DNA of 64,000 nt from MFD09286-c1 sp963701015 (GTDB lineage: Bacteria > Bacteroidota > Bacteroidia > Bacteroidales > DTGW01): positions 2,666,001 to 2,730,000 of the forward strand of contig OY969556.1 in the NCBI GenBank assembly GCA_963701015.1, in the 5' to 3' direction. The translations under genes and the position numbers were made by a program. The stretch's first letter is position 1. The number at the start of each line of letters is the position of its first letter. Positions 22,181 through 29,348 of this stretch are shown here, piece after piece. Below the pieces are notes generated by a model that saw nothing but the letters and a program-made list of their open reading frames with translations, did no database searches and had not been told where the DNA came from.

Positions 22181-22222
22181 TCCTGTACAACAAGACGTAT
22201 ATATAATTAAAAATGCCTGAAC

Positions 22223-22275
22223 GGCTATTATTGGCACATATAAATTGCGGGTTGTAGTGGGTTTCAAAAGTTTAT
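22223..22275 (+). repeat. Half of a decayed attC site
   Basis: ACATATAAATTGCGGGTTGTAG and the following GTGGGTTTCAAAAG align with the left half of the array's attC sites (CATATAAAATGCGGGTTATAG...). The core-like GGCTATT at 22223-22229 would correspond to GGCTAAC. The right half is absent. Confidence 0.6.
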
Positions 22276-22513
22276 TTTTCAGCAGGGTCTCTCGAAGAAG
22301 GTTCTGCTGAGAAGCAAATAATCAAAACCAGCCAGTATATTCTTCAGTTTTTAACTTTAGTGCATTTGATATATTATTAACCTTAAAAATGCGATAAATG
22401 AAGTTAGAAGTAAAAGGGAAAATAAACCACAATTATGTAAACTAATTTTTTTATACATGGCACCAATGTTGTAAATACCAACTAAACATTGGCTTTAGCA
22501 TTGTACAAAGTAC

Positions 22514-22723
22514 AAAGTAAACTTACTTGTTATAAAAGTTTGCTTTTACAACAACAAAGTAAATATTCCTGTTAAGAATGTTAACTTTCCTGTTAACAAA
22601 GTTAACTTTCCTGTTAACAAAGTAAACATTCATGTTAAATAAGTTAATATACTTGTAAAGAAAGTAAGTATTTAAAGTAAGAAAGTATAGTTTATTGTTA
22701 AGAAAGTAAGCTTTTATACAAAA
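22514..22723. repeat. Ten diverged 21-bp tandem repeats (AT-rich)
   Basis: Ten head-to-tail 21-mers begin at 22514. The consensus is close to AAAGTTAACTTTCCTGTTAAC, and two central units are near identical. On the plus strand the best-kept units read as a heptad (VNKVNFP) broken by a stop. The array runs directly into the hairpin at 22722. A second, GC-richer 21-bp array lies at 37624, also beside a minus-strand beta-domain gene. Confidence 0.8.
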
Positions 22724-22758
22724 AAAGGAAGCTTTTTTAATAAGAAAGCTTCCTTTTT
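22722..22758 (-). terminator. Terminator of the fibronectin-III-like gene
   Basis: A perfect 14-bp stem AAAAAGGAAGCTTT / AAAGCTTCCTTTTT with a 9-nt loop. On the minus strand it starts 22 bp after the stop codon of the gene at 22780-23403 and is followed by a T tract. Confidence 0.8.
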
Positions 22759-22779
22759 AATAAAATAAAGTAAATAAAA

Positions 22780-23403
22780 TTATTTTACCCTAAATTTTAC
22801 ACTTTGGCTCCATTCACTCTTTATATTTTTGGGCAACATTTGGCGATTTTGAAAATAATAAACCATACCCGAAGAAAGACCTGTAACAGTGGTTTTAGCG
22901 GTACGTCCTGACGATAGCAGCATCCATGTTTTTTCGTCAGTAGTCATACGCCATTCGTGTGGCCCGGCTGTGTCGGCGGTTAAAATTACTGTACCTTCAT
23001 CAGCGCCATCTATGGCATTGTTTTTTCGCTTACCCGGAGGGGTGCTTTTCTTTACTCCCATTCCGGCACTTTTAATAATTGCTTCAGCATTTGCCGGACT
23101 TGCATCGGCAACGCTTTGCACATCGTTGCGCAACACACGGATATCGGTTTTTACCTTTTCTAACAGTGTATTGCGGGTAGCAACAGTACCTGCAGGTGGA
23201 ATGGAATTACAGTTTGTTTCAGCCGTATCGAGTAATAAAATATCGGCATTAAGAGCAGTAACTTTAGCAGCAGAGGCTGTAAAGGTAGCATTGTTAAACA
23301 TTGCCTTGTAAATTGTTTTAGCAAAAACAATAAAATCGGCAATAATTGTTGGAAAATTTAATGCCACAAGAATTCGGGCACTAGCCTTGGGTTTGTTTGC
23401 CAT
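22780..23403 (-). CDS. Fibronectin-III-like domain protein of unknown role
   Basis: 207 aa with no signal peptide. The N-terminal ~115 residues look helical and Ala-rich (AKTIYKAMFNNATFTASAAKVTALNADILLLD). Residues ~135-207 look like a fibronectin type III fold (GPHEWRMTTDEKTWMLLSSGRTAKTTVTGLSSGMVYYFQNRQM). Such small proteins recur in Bacteroidota genomes without a known function. It lies next to the 21-bp repeat array, just left of the cassette array, as a similarly built gene does at 36537-37472. The pairing suggests a linked family, but this is inference. Confidence 0.7.
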   Translation of the reverse strand: MANKPKASARILVALNFPTIIADFIVFAKTIYKAMFNNATFTASAAKVTALNADILLLDTAETNCNSIPPAGTVATRNTLLEKVKTDIRVLRNDVQSVADASPANAEAIIKSAGMGVKKSTPPGKRKNNAIDGADEGTVILTADTAGPHEWRMTTDEKTWMLLSSGRTAKTTVTGLSSGMVYYFQNRQMLPKNIKSEWSQSVKFRVK

Positions 23404-23885
23404 AATAATATGTATTTAATTAATAAATGTATAAACAAAAATATTAAATTATTTAATATGCAAGTTATTTTAGTTAATTATTTTTCATTTAAGCATTTTT
23501 ATGTTAATAAAAATTATACTTTAGTACCAAAATATAAACATACCTAACTACCCTATTCAATTGAAACCCATAACTAAATACACAAAATTTAATTTAATAG
23601 CATACAAGCCTATTTTATGGGTTTTACAATAATGGAAAAAAGGTGTAATGGCTTGCACACTATTAAAATGGAAGCAATAAATACTGGCAGTAAAAAAAGC
23701 AGGCAAAAAAAAGAAAATATTTTGTCGTGATAAGAAAAAGTAATTACTTTTAAAATATAAAAAGTTTGAGAAGAGCCACAAAATGAACAGTAAATTTATA
23801 AGAAGTAAGAAAATAAACGACACATTATGGCGGTTATCCACCCAAAATGGCAAGATACCCGCCACGCTATGGCGGGTATAAGCTA
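23404..23885. other. Intergenic left flank of the cassette array
   Basis: About 480 bp of AT-rich sequence with no convincing gene. A hairpin ACCCGCC / GGCGGGT (23857-23863 with 23871-23877) lies 8 bp before the first right-type core, GTTAGC at 23886. It resembles the ACCCGCCAC...AGCG right ends of attC-17 and attC-22. It is either an attC remnant or a primary attachment (attI-like) site. No integrase gene is here. Confidence 0.5.
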
Positions 23886-23886
23886 G

Positions 23887-24822
23887 TTAGCAACCATTTT
23901 CAGATTGACGAGACGATTTAAAAACATGATATTAATATGGGAAATATTGGTTTGATTATATTCTTGATAAGTCCAATTATTTTAGGATTTCTTGCATGGA
24001 TATTTTTGAAAAAAAGTAAAATAGATTTACTCATTAAGATTCTTTTAGTAATTTCAATAGTATTAATAATTGATTTTATTTTCAGAACATTTTCAAAAGG
24101 TTCTATTGATTCTGAAGGCAACGGATGGTTATTATTAATTTCTTGGTCGTGTATTCTGACATCATTTATTGCAATATTAATTTATGGCATTTCAAAAAGA
24201 TACTTTTTTAAAACAATTATAGGATTAATTATTTCAGCGATAATTACATTCTTATATTATTCTTTTTTTAGCACATATGGCTTGAGTTGGGAAGCTCCAT
24301 CTTGCAATGACATTAATGAATCTAAAAAGGATAATCGGTTTATTAGCCTATTAGTTTTTGATGATAATGAGTTTAACTATAAATCTGATACTGTTAAGTT
24401 AAAATATGGTTGGATAGAGAAAAGTATTTTAATTGATAATAGTGGAATAATTAAAAAAAGGATCGAGACAACGAAATATAATTTAATAATCAAATTAGAT
24501 GGTAAGTTTAATGAGAATTCTCCATTTCGTAGAATTTATTATAAAATAGATAACCCTAATGTTAGTGGTGCATCGCCAATTGATAATATAATTACTTTTG
24601 GGGTAAATGATATAAAAGATACGATTCTGCTTTACTTTTTCAAAGATGAAGATGATAATGTTAAAAATTTTAAATTAATAAAAGAAATAAAAACGGTTGC
24701 TAACACCGGTTACACCCAATGCGGGTTATAGCGGTTTTTGTTGTTCAGCAAGTTTTTGTTATATTTGTGCAACTTGACAAATATTGCAAGTAAATCCCGC
24801 ACTGCGGTGTAGCCGGGAAACG
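23887..24822 (+). mobile_element. Cassette 1, first copy of a duplicated cassette
   Basis: A 936-bp unit repeated at 28384-29319 (offset 4497) with no difference that I could find, including its attC. Identity starts at the GTT core on the left and ends at the GTT core on the right, where the flanks become unrelated (GTTAGCG here, GTTGGCA in the other copy). The breakpoints match the integrase cut site. Confidence 0.92.
23937..24731 (+). CDS. Membrane protein of unknown function (cassette 1)
   Basis: 264 aa. Four predicted membrane helices lie in the first ~115 residues (about 4-24, 29-50, 64-84, 90-112), followed by a ~150-residue soluble domain rich in beta-type sequence. No family is recognised. 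The frame runs through the left core of attC-1 and stops inside the site, so the last ten or so residues (ANTGYTQCGL) are encoded by attC sequence. An apparently identical gene lies at 28434-29228. It is preceded by a 50-bp leader after the cassette boundary. Confidence 0.7.
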   Translation: MGNIGLIIFLISPIILGFLAWIFLKKSKIDLLIKILLVISIVLIIDFIFRTFSKGSIDSEGNGWLLLISWSCILTSFIAILIYGISKRYFFKTIIGLIISAIITFLYYSFFSTYGLSWEAPSCNDINESKKDNRFISLLVFDDNEFNYKSDTVKLKYGWIEKSILIDNSGIIKKRIETTKYNLIIKLDGKFNENSPFRRIYYKIDNPNVSGASPIDNIITFGVNDIKDTILLYFFKDEDDNVKNFKLIKEIKTVANTGYTQCGL

Positions 24823-24828
24823 TTAGCG
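24698..24828 (+). repeat. attC-1 (type A)
   Basis: Left core TGCTAAC and right core GTTAGCG. GGTTGCTAAC here pairs with GTTAGCAACC at the cassette start (10/10). The site embeds TTTG (24737) - 19 bases - TATATTTG (24760), directed into the next cassette. Confidence 0.92.
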
Positions 24829-24896
24829 GAAATTTTAGAAAATGGTCTGAAACGACAATATCATTTTATTTTAGAATTAATTAAAAAATACATTTT

Positions 24897-25466
24897 ATGA
24901 GATTTATTTTTATTTTTATGATTTCTTGTTATTTTTTTTCTATGTTTGGTCAATCTGATAAACCAATATTGAAAGGGAACATAATTTTAGGTGGTAGTTT
25001 AAATGGCTATTACAGTAAAGAATTGATAAATGGACAAAGTAATTTTTCTTACAATTTAGGTTTGACCCCTTCTTTGGCTTATTTTGTTACAAAAGGATTG
25101 GCTATTGGTATTTCCCCTTTGTGCACTTATTCTAAAGATAATAATACTAAAGATTTGTCTTTAGGATTTTCAACTTCTGTAGGATATTATTTTGATAATG
25201 GTTTTTTTCTTACCATTGCACCTCAATATTTTAACAATAAAACTTATAATCACTATTCGAACATTAATATAGACGAAAATTATCAATACAATACATTTGG
25301 TATTAGCGCAGATTTAGGTTATGCTTATTTTATTAAATCTAATGTTGCATTAATTCCAGCTATTTCATATTATATTCAAAAAAGATTTCAACTAGACTCA
25401 TATACAGTTTATCATGACACTGAAAAGAGTCTTTCATTCTCCTTTGGCTTAATTTTCTTTTTGTAA
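24897..25466 (+). CDS. Outer-membrane beta-barrel protein (cassette 2)
   Basis: 189 aa with a signal peptide (IFIFMISCYFFSMFGQ). The mature part shows repeated amphipathic strands with glycines and aromatics (GGSLNGYYSKEL; LGFSTSVGYYFDNGFFLTIAPQYF; ISADLGYAYFIKSN) and ends in FGLIFFL, a typical barrel C-terminus with terminal aromatic strand. It resembles the general outer-membrane beta-barrel domain family. The ligand and role are unknown. It is the only gene of its cassette, 66 bp after the boundary. Confidence 0.75.
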   Translation: MRFIFIFMISCYFFSMFGQSDKPILKGNIILGGSLNGYYSKELINGQSNFSYNLGLTPSLAYFVTKGLAIGISPLCTYSKDNNTKDLSLGFSTSVGYYFDNGFFLTIAPQYFNNKTYNHYSNINIDENYQYNTFGISADLGYAYFIKSNVALIPAISYYIQKRFQLDSYTVYHDTEKSLSFSFGLIFFL

Positions 25467-25494
25467 TATAATGAGATAAACAAAATAAAACTTC

Positions 25495-25626
25495 CGCTAA
25501 CAAAGGTTTTACCCGCAATACGGGTTTCGGTAGTTTGCAAAGTTCTGTAAGTTTTTGTTATATTTGTGCAACCAGACAAATATTGCAATTAAAACCCGTA
25601 CTGGCGGTTATCCTCGAACGTTATGG
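25495..25626 (+). repeat. attC-2 (type A', ends TGGCGGTTATCCTCGAACG)
   Basis: Left core CGCTAAC, right core GTTATGG. TTCCGCTAAC pairs with the cassette start GTTAGCGGAA (10/10). It carries TTTG-N21-TATATTTG. The right arm differs from type A, and the same variant is found at attC-27. Confidence 0.9.
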
Positions 25627-25694
25627 CCAATGCAATCGCCTACGATTTGGGTGGATTTATTCAAATAAACTTATCTTTGGATTAAAAATATTCA

Positions 25695-26261
25695 ATGGCA
25701 AACCTTTATGTAATATCAGGATGCAATGGAGCAGGTAAGACTACTGCTTCCTATACTGTTTTACCTGATATGCTTGATTGTAAGGAGTTCATTAATGCTG
25801 ATGAAATTGCAAAAGGACTTTCTCCATTTCAACCAGACAAAGCTGCAATTGATTCAGGTCGGATTATGTTAAACAGGATTAAGGACTTGATTAATCATAA
25901 TGTGGATTTTGCTTTTGAAACAACATTGGCAACCAAATCATATGTGCAATTTATTCGAAAAGCTCAATCAAAAGGATACTTCGTAACTTTAATTTATTTT
26001 TGGCTTAATTCTCCTGAACTTGCTGTTGAGCGTGTGAAAACTCGAGTAATTTCAGGTGGACATGATATTCCTATAAATGTAATTAATCGCAGATATTGGG
26101 CAGGTATCAATAATCTTTCAAAATTATATTTGCCTATTTGTGATTATTGGCTGATAATAGATAATTCAGAGCCACCATTTCAGATAGTAGCGGAAGGATT
26201 TAAAACTGAAGATATAGAAATTAATAATCAAATCATTTACGATAAAATTGTTAAATTATGA
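25695..26261 (+). CDS. Zeta-toxin-like P-loop kinase (cassette 3)
   Basis: 188 aa. The Walker A motif GCNGAGKTT (residues 9-17) is followed by FINADEIAKGLSPF and FAFETTLATKSY, the order seen in zeta-toxin-family P-loop kinases. Zeta toxins phosphorylate UDP-N-acetylglucosamine and are held inactive by an antitoxin; some Bacteroidota relatives may have other substrates. The stop codon overlaps the start of a 53-aa gene (ATGA), implying translational coupling and a toxin-antitoxin-like pair. Such pairs are common cargo in integron arrays, where they are thought to stabilise the array. Confidence 0.82.
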   Translation: MANLYVISGCNGAGKTTASYTVLPDMLDCKEFINADEIAKGLSPFQPDKAAIDSGRIMLNRIKDLINHNVDFAFETTLATKSYVQFIRKAQSKGYFVTLIYFWLNSPELAVERVKTRVISGGHDIPINVINRRYWAGINNLSKLYLPICDYWLIIDNSEPPFQIVAEGFKTEDIEINNQIIYDKIVKL

Positions 26262-26419
26262 CAAAGGAAAGTGTAAAGGTTATGCGGACAAAGATTCTCC
26301 AGGGAATAGATTTATCATATAGTCGGCTGTTGATATCTAAACAAAAAGAAGATGGAGAACTTGTGATTTCAAGAAATGGGAAAATCATAAAAGTAAAAGC
26401 TCGAGATTTGATAAAATAA
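26258..26419 (+). CDS. Small partner (candidate antitoxin) of the zeta-like kinase
   Basis: 53 aa, starting with ATG 26258 inside the last codons of the kinase gene (ATGA overlap). It is basic, with a hydrophobic middle (SYSRLLISKQ) and a beta-like C-terminus (GELVISRNGKIIKVKARDLIK). No family is recognised by eye. Size, overlap and position suggest the antitoxin or chaperone partner of the kinase. It is easily missed because of its length. Confidence 0.7.
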   Translation: MTKESVKVMRTKILQGIDLSYSRLLISKQKEDGELVISRNGKIIKVKARDLIK

Positions 26420-26430
26420 AAATGCACTGG

Positions 26431-26562
26431 CCATAACACCGGTTCACACCCAATGCGGGTTATAGTAGTTTGCAAAGTCAAGTAAGTTTTTGTTATATTT
26501 GTGCAACTTGACAAATATTGCAAGTAAATCCCGCACTGCGGTGTAGCCGGGAAACGTTGGGC
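26431..26562 (+). repeat. attC-3 (type A)
   Basis: Left core CCATAAC, right core GTTGGGC. TGGCCATAAC pairs with GTTATGGCCA (10/10). Promoter-like TTTG 26469-26472, 21 bases, TATATTTG 26494-26501. An inner hairpin ATATTTGT / ACAAATAT lies around the -7 box. Confidence 0.92.
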
Positions 26563-26584
26563 AACATTTTAAAAAATATCCAGA

Positions 26585-27331
26585 ATGGATGTAATTTGTG
26601 ATACAAATATTTGGTATAACCTTGGGAGTGGTTTGATAAAGCCAAGAGAATACAAAGATTGTACACTTTGGTCGACATATCTTTCAATAGATGAATTGTC
26701 TAAATCTGATAAATTATTAGATGATAAACTTATCGAAAATGTCAGATTATCAATTCAACAAATGATTATAAACAAAAATGTGATTTATGAACCTCCATTT
26801 TTTCTTCTATTAGTAGAGTCTATTCCAGATTATAATTATGATATTATTGCCAATGATAGCAAGATTCTAGATTTTACACAATCAATTGCAAGTAACCAAC
26901 AATTTACGGATGCAGATAAACAAAAGTTAAGGAATTATGTCACCTTTCGGGATGATAGATTAATAAAGGGAACCGAATATTTCACAAAACTAATTACTGT
27001 TTTCAAAAACGGTTTAATAGATAAATCTGTTCTTAAAAAAACAAGAAACTCTGGGATTTCAAAGGATTTTATTTCTTTTATAGTCAAATCTGTAACAGGT
27101 CATAATTTGCCTGAAAACTTTGATTGGAGTAAAATTGAACTATTTGAAAAAACTTTAGATTACTACTTTTTCAAACTTGAGACAACAGGCATGAAAATAA
27201 AGAAAAATGATTGGTATGATTTAGCATTTCTTGTTTATGTTAGACCTAGTCAAAAGATTTGGACAAAAGATAAAAGATTAAGAACACTAATTAAGGAAGC
27301 AGGTCAGATTGATTATTTATACGAGAAATAA
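26585..27331 (+). CDS. PIN-domain-like protein (cassette 4)
   Basis: 248 aa. It opens with VICDTNIWYNL, giving an acidic Asp6 as in PIN nucleases. Further acidic residues sit where PIN folds place them: Glu in SIDELSKSD (~35), Asp209/Asp212 in KNDWYDLAFLVYV, and Asp229 in IWTKDKRLRTL. PIN domains are Mg-dependent RNases, often toxins. The chain is longer than a minimal PIN toxin (~130 aa) because of a helical insertion. The next gene, 34 bp downstream in the same cassette, carries an HEPN-like RxxxxH motif, so the two may form one RNase-based stress or defence module. No direct evidence exists for that pairing. Confidence 0.7.
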   Translation: MDVICDTNIWYNLGSGLIKPREYKDCTLWSTYLSIDELSKSDKLLDDKLIENVRLSIQQMIINKNVIYEPPFFLLLVESIPDYNYDIIANDSKILDFTQSIASNQQFTDADKQKLRNYVTFRDDRLIKGTEYFTKLITVFKNGLIDKSVLKKTRNSGISKDFISFIVKSVTGHNLPENFDWSKIELFEKTLDYYFFKLETTGMKIKKNDWYDLAFLVYVRPSQKIWTKDKRLRTLIKEAGQIDYLYEK

Positions 27332-27365
27332 AGAAATATTCATTTTGAATTTTAAATAAAATTTA

Positions 27366-28247
27366 ATGTTTGATAGGTGGAATTCAAAGGATACATATTC
27401 ATATGCATTTAGATTATTTTCAAAATATCATACGTATATGAATTCAATTTACTGGGCTCATGTTCCAGCTTCAAGTTATGCTCAGGGTATATATAGAAGA
27501 GCCATAAACATAAATCCAAATCAAACTACTCATTCTGTTTTTAATTTAAGTGGCATTAATGCATTTAGAGTAACAAAATCACTTAATGCATACAGTGATC
27601 ATCTTAAGGAATTTGATAATTGGACAAGGCTTAATACCTTAGTTGCTGTACTATCATATTTTGAAACATATTTGAGTTCAGTAGTTTCTTTAGCTATCGA
27701 ATCTGACCTAGGTTTGTTATATTCGATTCCCAAAAGAATTGATGGTGTCATGGTATTAAAATATGGAAATATTAAAGACTATTCATTTGTTAAAAAATCT
27801 GAAGAAGTTACTAAAGGTGAATGGCCTAAAAGAATTAGTAGCTATGAGAATCTATTTAAGACTGTGCCACCAATTTTAAGTCAAAGTGTTTCTGACTTGG
27901 AGAAAATGCGAAAAATTAGGAATAATGTTGCACATGCTTTTGGACGAGATATTGATAAAACCAGAGCTAGAGAAACATTTGAAATGTTACCTATTGATAG
28001 ATTATCAGAAGCTAGATTGCAAAGGTATATGGAAATAATTAGGGATGCTGCAAAAGCAATAGATTATCAATTGCATAATAATCATATTGGTGAATTTGAG
28101 TTGGTTTATTATTACCAACTTATAAAAGATAAATTAAAGCAAGGTTCAGAAATTAAGCAATTAAAATCAATGATTAATTCGTTGTATGTTGAAAATAGGA
28201 ATCATGTTTTTTGTAAGGAGTTAATAGATTATTATAATCAAATATAA
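27366..28247 (+). CDS. HEPN-like protein partner of the PIN gene (cassette 4)
   Basis: 293 aa, mostly helical. The segment EKMRKIRNNVAHAFGRD contains Arg185-x4-His190, the catalytic motif of HEPN RNases, preceded by a helix with an acidic residue (VLSYFETYLSSVVSLAIESDLG). HEPN proteins act as metal-independent RNases in toxin-antitoxin, CRISPR and abortive infection systems. Not every RxxxxH protein is catalytic, so this is a motif-based call. It is the second gene of a two-gene cassette with a PIN-like protein. Confidence 0.65.
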   Translation: MFDRWNSKDTYSYAFRLFSKYHTYMNSIYWAHVPASSYAQGIYRRAININPNQTTHSVFNLSGINAFRVTKSLNAYSDHLKEFDNWTRLNTLVAVLSYFETYLSSVVSLAIESDLGLLYSIPKRIDGVMVLKYGNIKDYSFVKKSEEVTKGEWPKRISSYENLFKTVPPILSQSVSDLEKMRKIRNNVAHAFGRDIDKTRARETFEMLPIDRLSEARLQRYMEIIRDAAKAIDYQLHNNHIGEFELVYYYQLIKDKLKQGSEIKQLKSMINSLYVENRNHVFCKELIDYYNQI

Positions 28248-28257
28248 AAAAAACGTT

Positions 28258-28389
28258 GCCCAACAAAGGCTCATAAAACATAGGGGTTTAAGTGGTTAGG
28301 TTACATTTTAGCCCGCTGGCAAGGTTCGTATCGGTTGATACATTCGCAAACCCGCAAACCCCTACGTTTCATAGCCTCGAACGTTAGCA
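28258..28389 (+). repeat. attC-4 (type E)
   Basis: Left core GCCCAAC, right core GTTAGCA. GTTGCCCAAC pairs with the cassette start GTTGGGCAAC (10/10). Arms AAAGGCTCATAAAACATAGG and TACGTTTCATAGCCT pair. The centre differs fully from types A and B and lacks the promoter boxes. Confidence 0.9.
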
Positions 28390-29319
28390 ACCATTTTCAG
28401 ATTGACGAGACGATTTAAAAACATGATATTAATATGGGAAATATTGGTTTGATTATATTCTTGATAAGTCCAATTATTTTAGGATTTCTTGCATGGATAT
28501 TTTTGAAAAAAAGTAAAATAGATTTACTCATTAAGATTCTTTTAGTAATTTCAATAGTATTAATAATTGATTTTATTTTCAGAACATTTTCAAAAGGTTC
28601 TATTGATTCTGAAGGCAACGGATGGTTATTATTAATTTCTTGGTCGTGTATTCTGACATCATTTATTGCAATATTAATTTATGGCATTTCAAAAAGATAC
28701 TTTTTTAAAACAATTATAGGATTAATTATTTCAGCGATAATTACATTCTTATATTATTCTTTTTTTAGCACATATGGCTTGAGTTGGGAAGCTCCATCTT
28801 GCAATGACATTAATGAATCTAAAAAGGATAATCGGTTTATTAGCCTATTAGTTTTTGATGATAATGAGTTTAACTATAAATCTGATACTGTTAAGTTAAA
28901 ATATGGTTGGATAGAGAAAAGTATTTTAATTGATAATAGTGGAATAATTAAAAAAAGGATCGAGACAACGAAATATAATTTAATAATCAAATTAGATGGT
29001 AAGTTTAATGAGAATTCTCCATTTCGTAGAATTTATTATAAAATAGATAACCCTAATGTTAGTGGTGCATCGCCAATTGATAATATAATTACTTTTGGGG
29101 TAAATGATATAAAAGATACGATTCTGCTTTACTTTTTCAAAGATGAAGATGATAATGTTAAAAATTTTAAATTAATAAAAGAAATAAAAACGGTTGCTAA
29201 CACCGGTTACACCCAATGCGGGTTATAGCGGTTTTTGTTGTTCAGCAAGTTTTTGTTATATTTGTGCAACTTGACAAATATTGCAAGTAAATCCCGCACT
29301 GCGGTGTAGCCGGGAAACG
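28384..29319 (+). mobile_element. Cassette 5, second copy of the duplicated cassette
   Basis: Same 936 bp as 23887-24822 with no mismatch seen. The left neighbour is attC-4 and the right neighbour is an unrelated propeller cassette, so the copy was inserted as a unit and not by tandem duplication. Confidence 0.92.
28434..29228 (+). CDS. Membrane protein of unknown function (cassette 5, copy of 23937-24731)
   Basis: 264 aa, with the same protein sequence as the cassette 1 gene: four N-terminal membrane helices, then a soluble domain, with the stop codon inside the attC. Complete identity at DNA level, including silent positions, points to recent copying or a currently active reshuffling of cassettes. 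It could also reflect an assembly artefact, but the unique flanks on all four sides argue against that. Confidence 0.7.
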   Translation: MGNIGLIIFLISPIILGFLAWIFLKKSKIDLLIKILLVISIVLIIDFIFRTFSKGSIDSEGNGWLLLISWSCILTSFIAILIYGISKRYFFKTIIGLIISAIITFLYYSFFSTYGLSWEAPSCNDINESKKDNRFISLLVFDDNEFNYKSDTVKLKYGWIEKSILIDNSGIIKKRIETTKYNLIIKLDGKFNENSPFRRIYYKIDNPNVSGASPIDNIITFGVNDIKDTILLYFFKDEDDNVKNFKLIKEIKTVANTGYTQCGL

Positions 29320-29325
29320 TTGGCA
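29195..29325 (+). repeat. attC-5 (type A, copy of attC-1)
   Basis: Same as attC-1 up to the GTT of the right core, which here continues GGCA. GGTTGCTAAC pairs with GTTAGCAACC (10/10). It contains TTTG-N19-TATATTTG. Confidence 0.92.
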
Positions 29326-29348
29326 GAAATTAAAAAAAATACCACACA

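Noticed and set aside
22514..22723. Short regular repeats that might be a CRISPR array
   Set aside because: The units are contiguous 21-mers without spacers, and no cas genes are near.
23557..23865. 102-aa open frame on the minus strand left of the array
   Set aside because: It is low-complexity (Phe/Leu/Ser-rich from poly-A/T DNA), with no start context or domain.
28415..28618. Minus-strand frame of 67 aa inside both copies of the duplicated cassette gene
   Set aside because: It is a shadow of the plus-strand membrane protein gene and occurs twice only because the cassette is duplicated.
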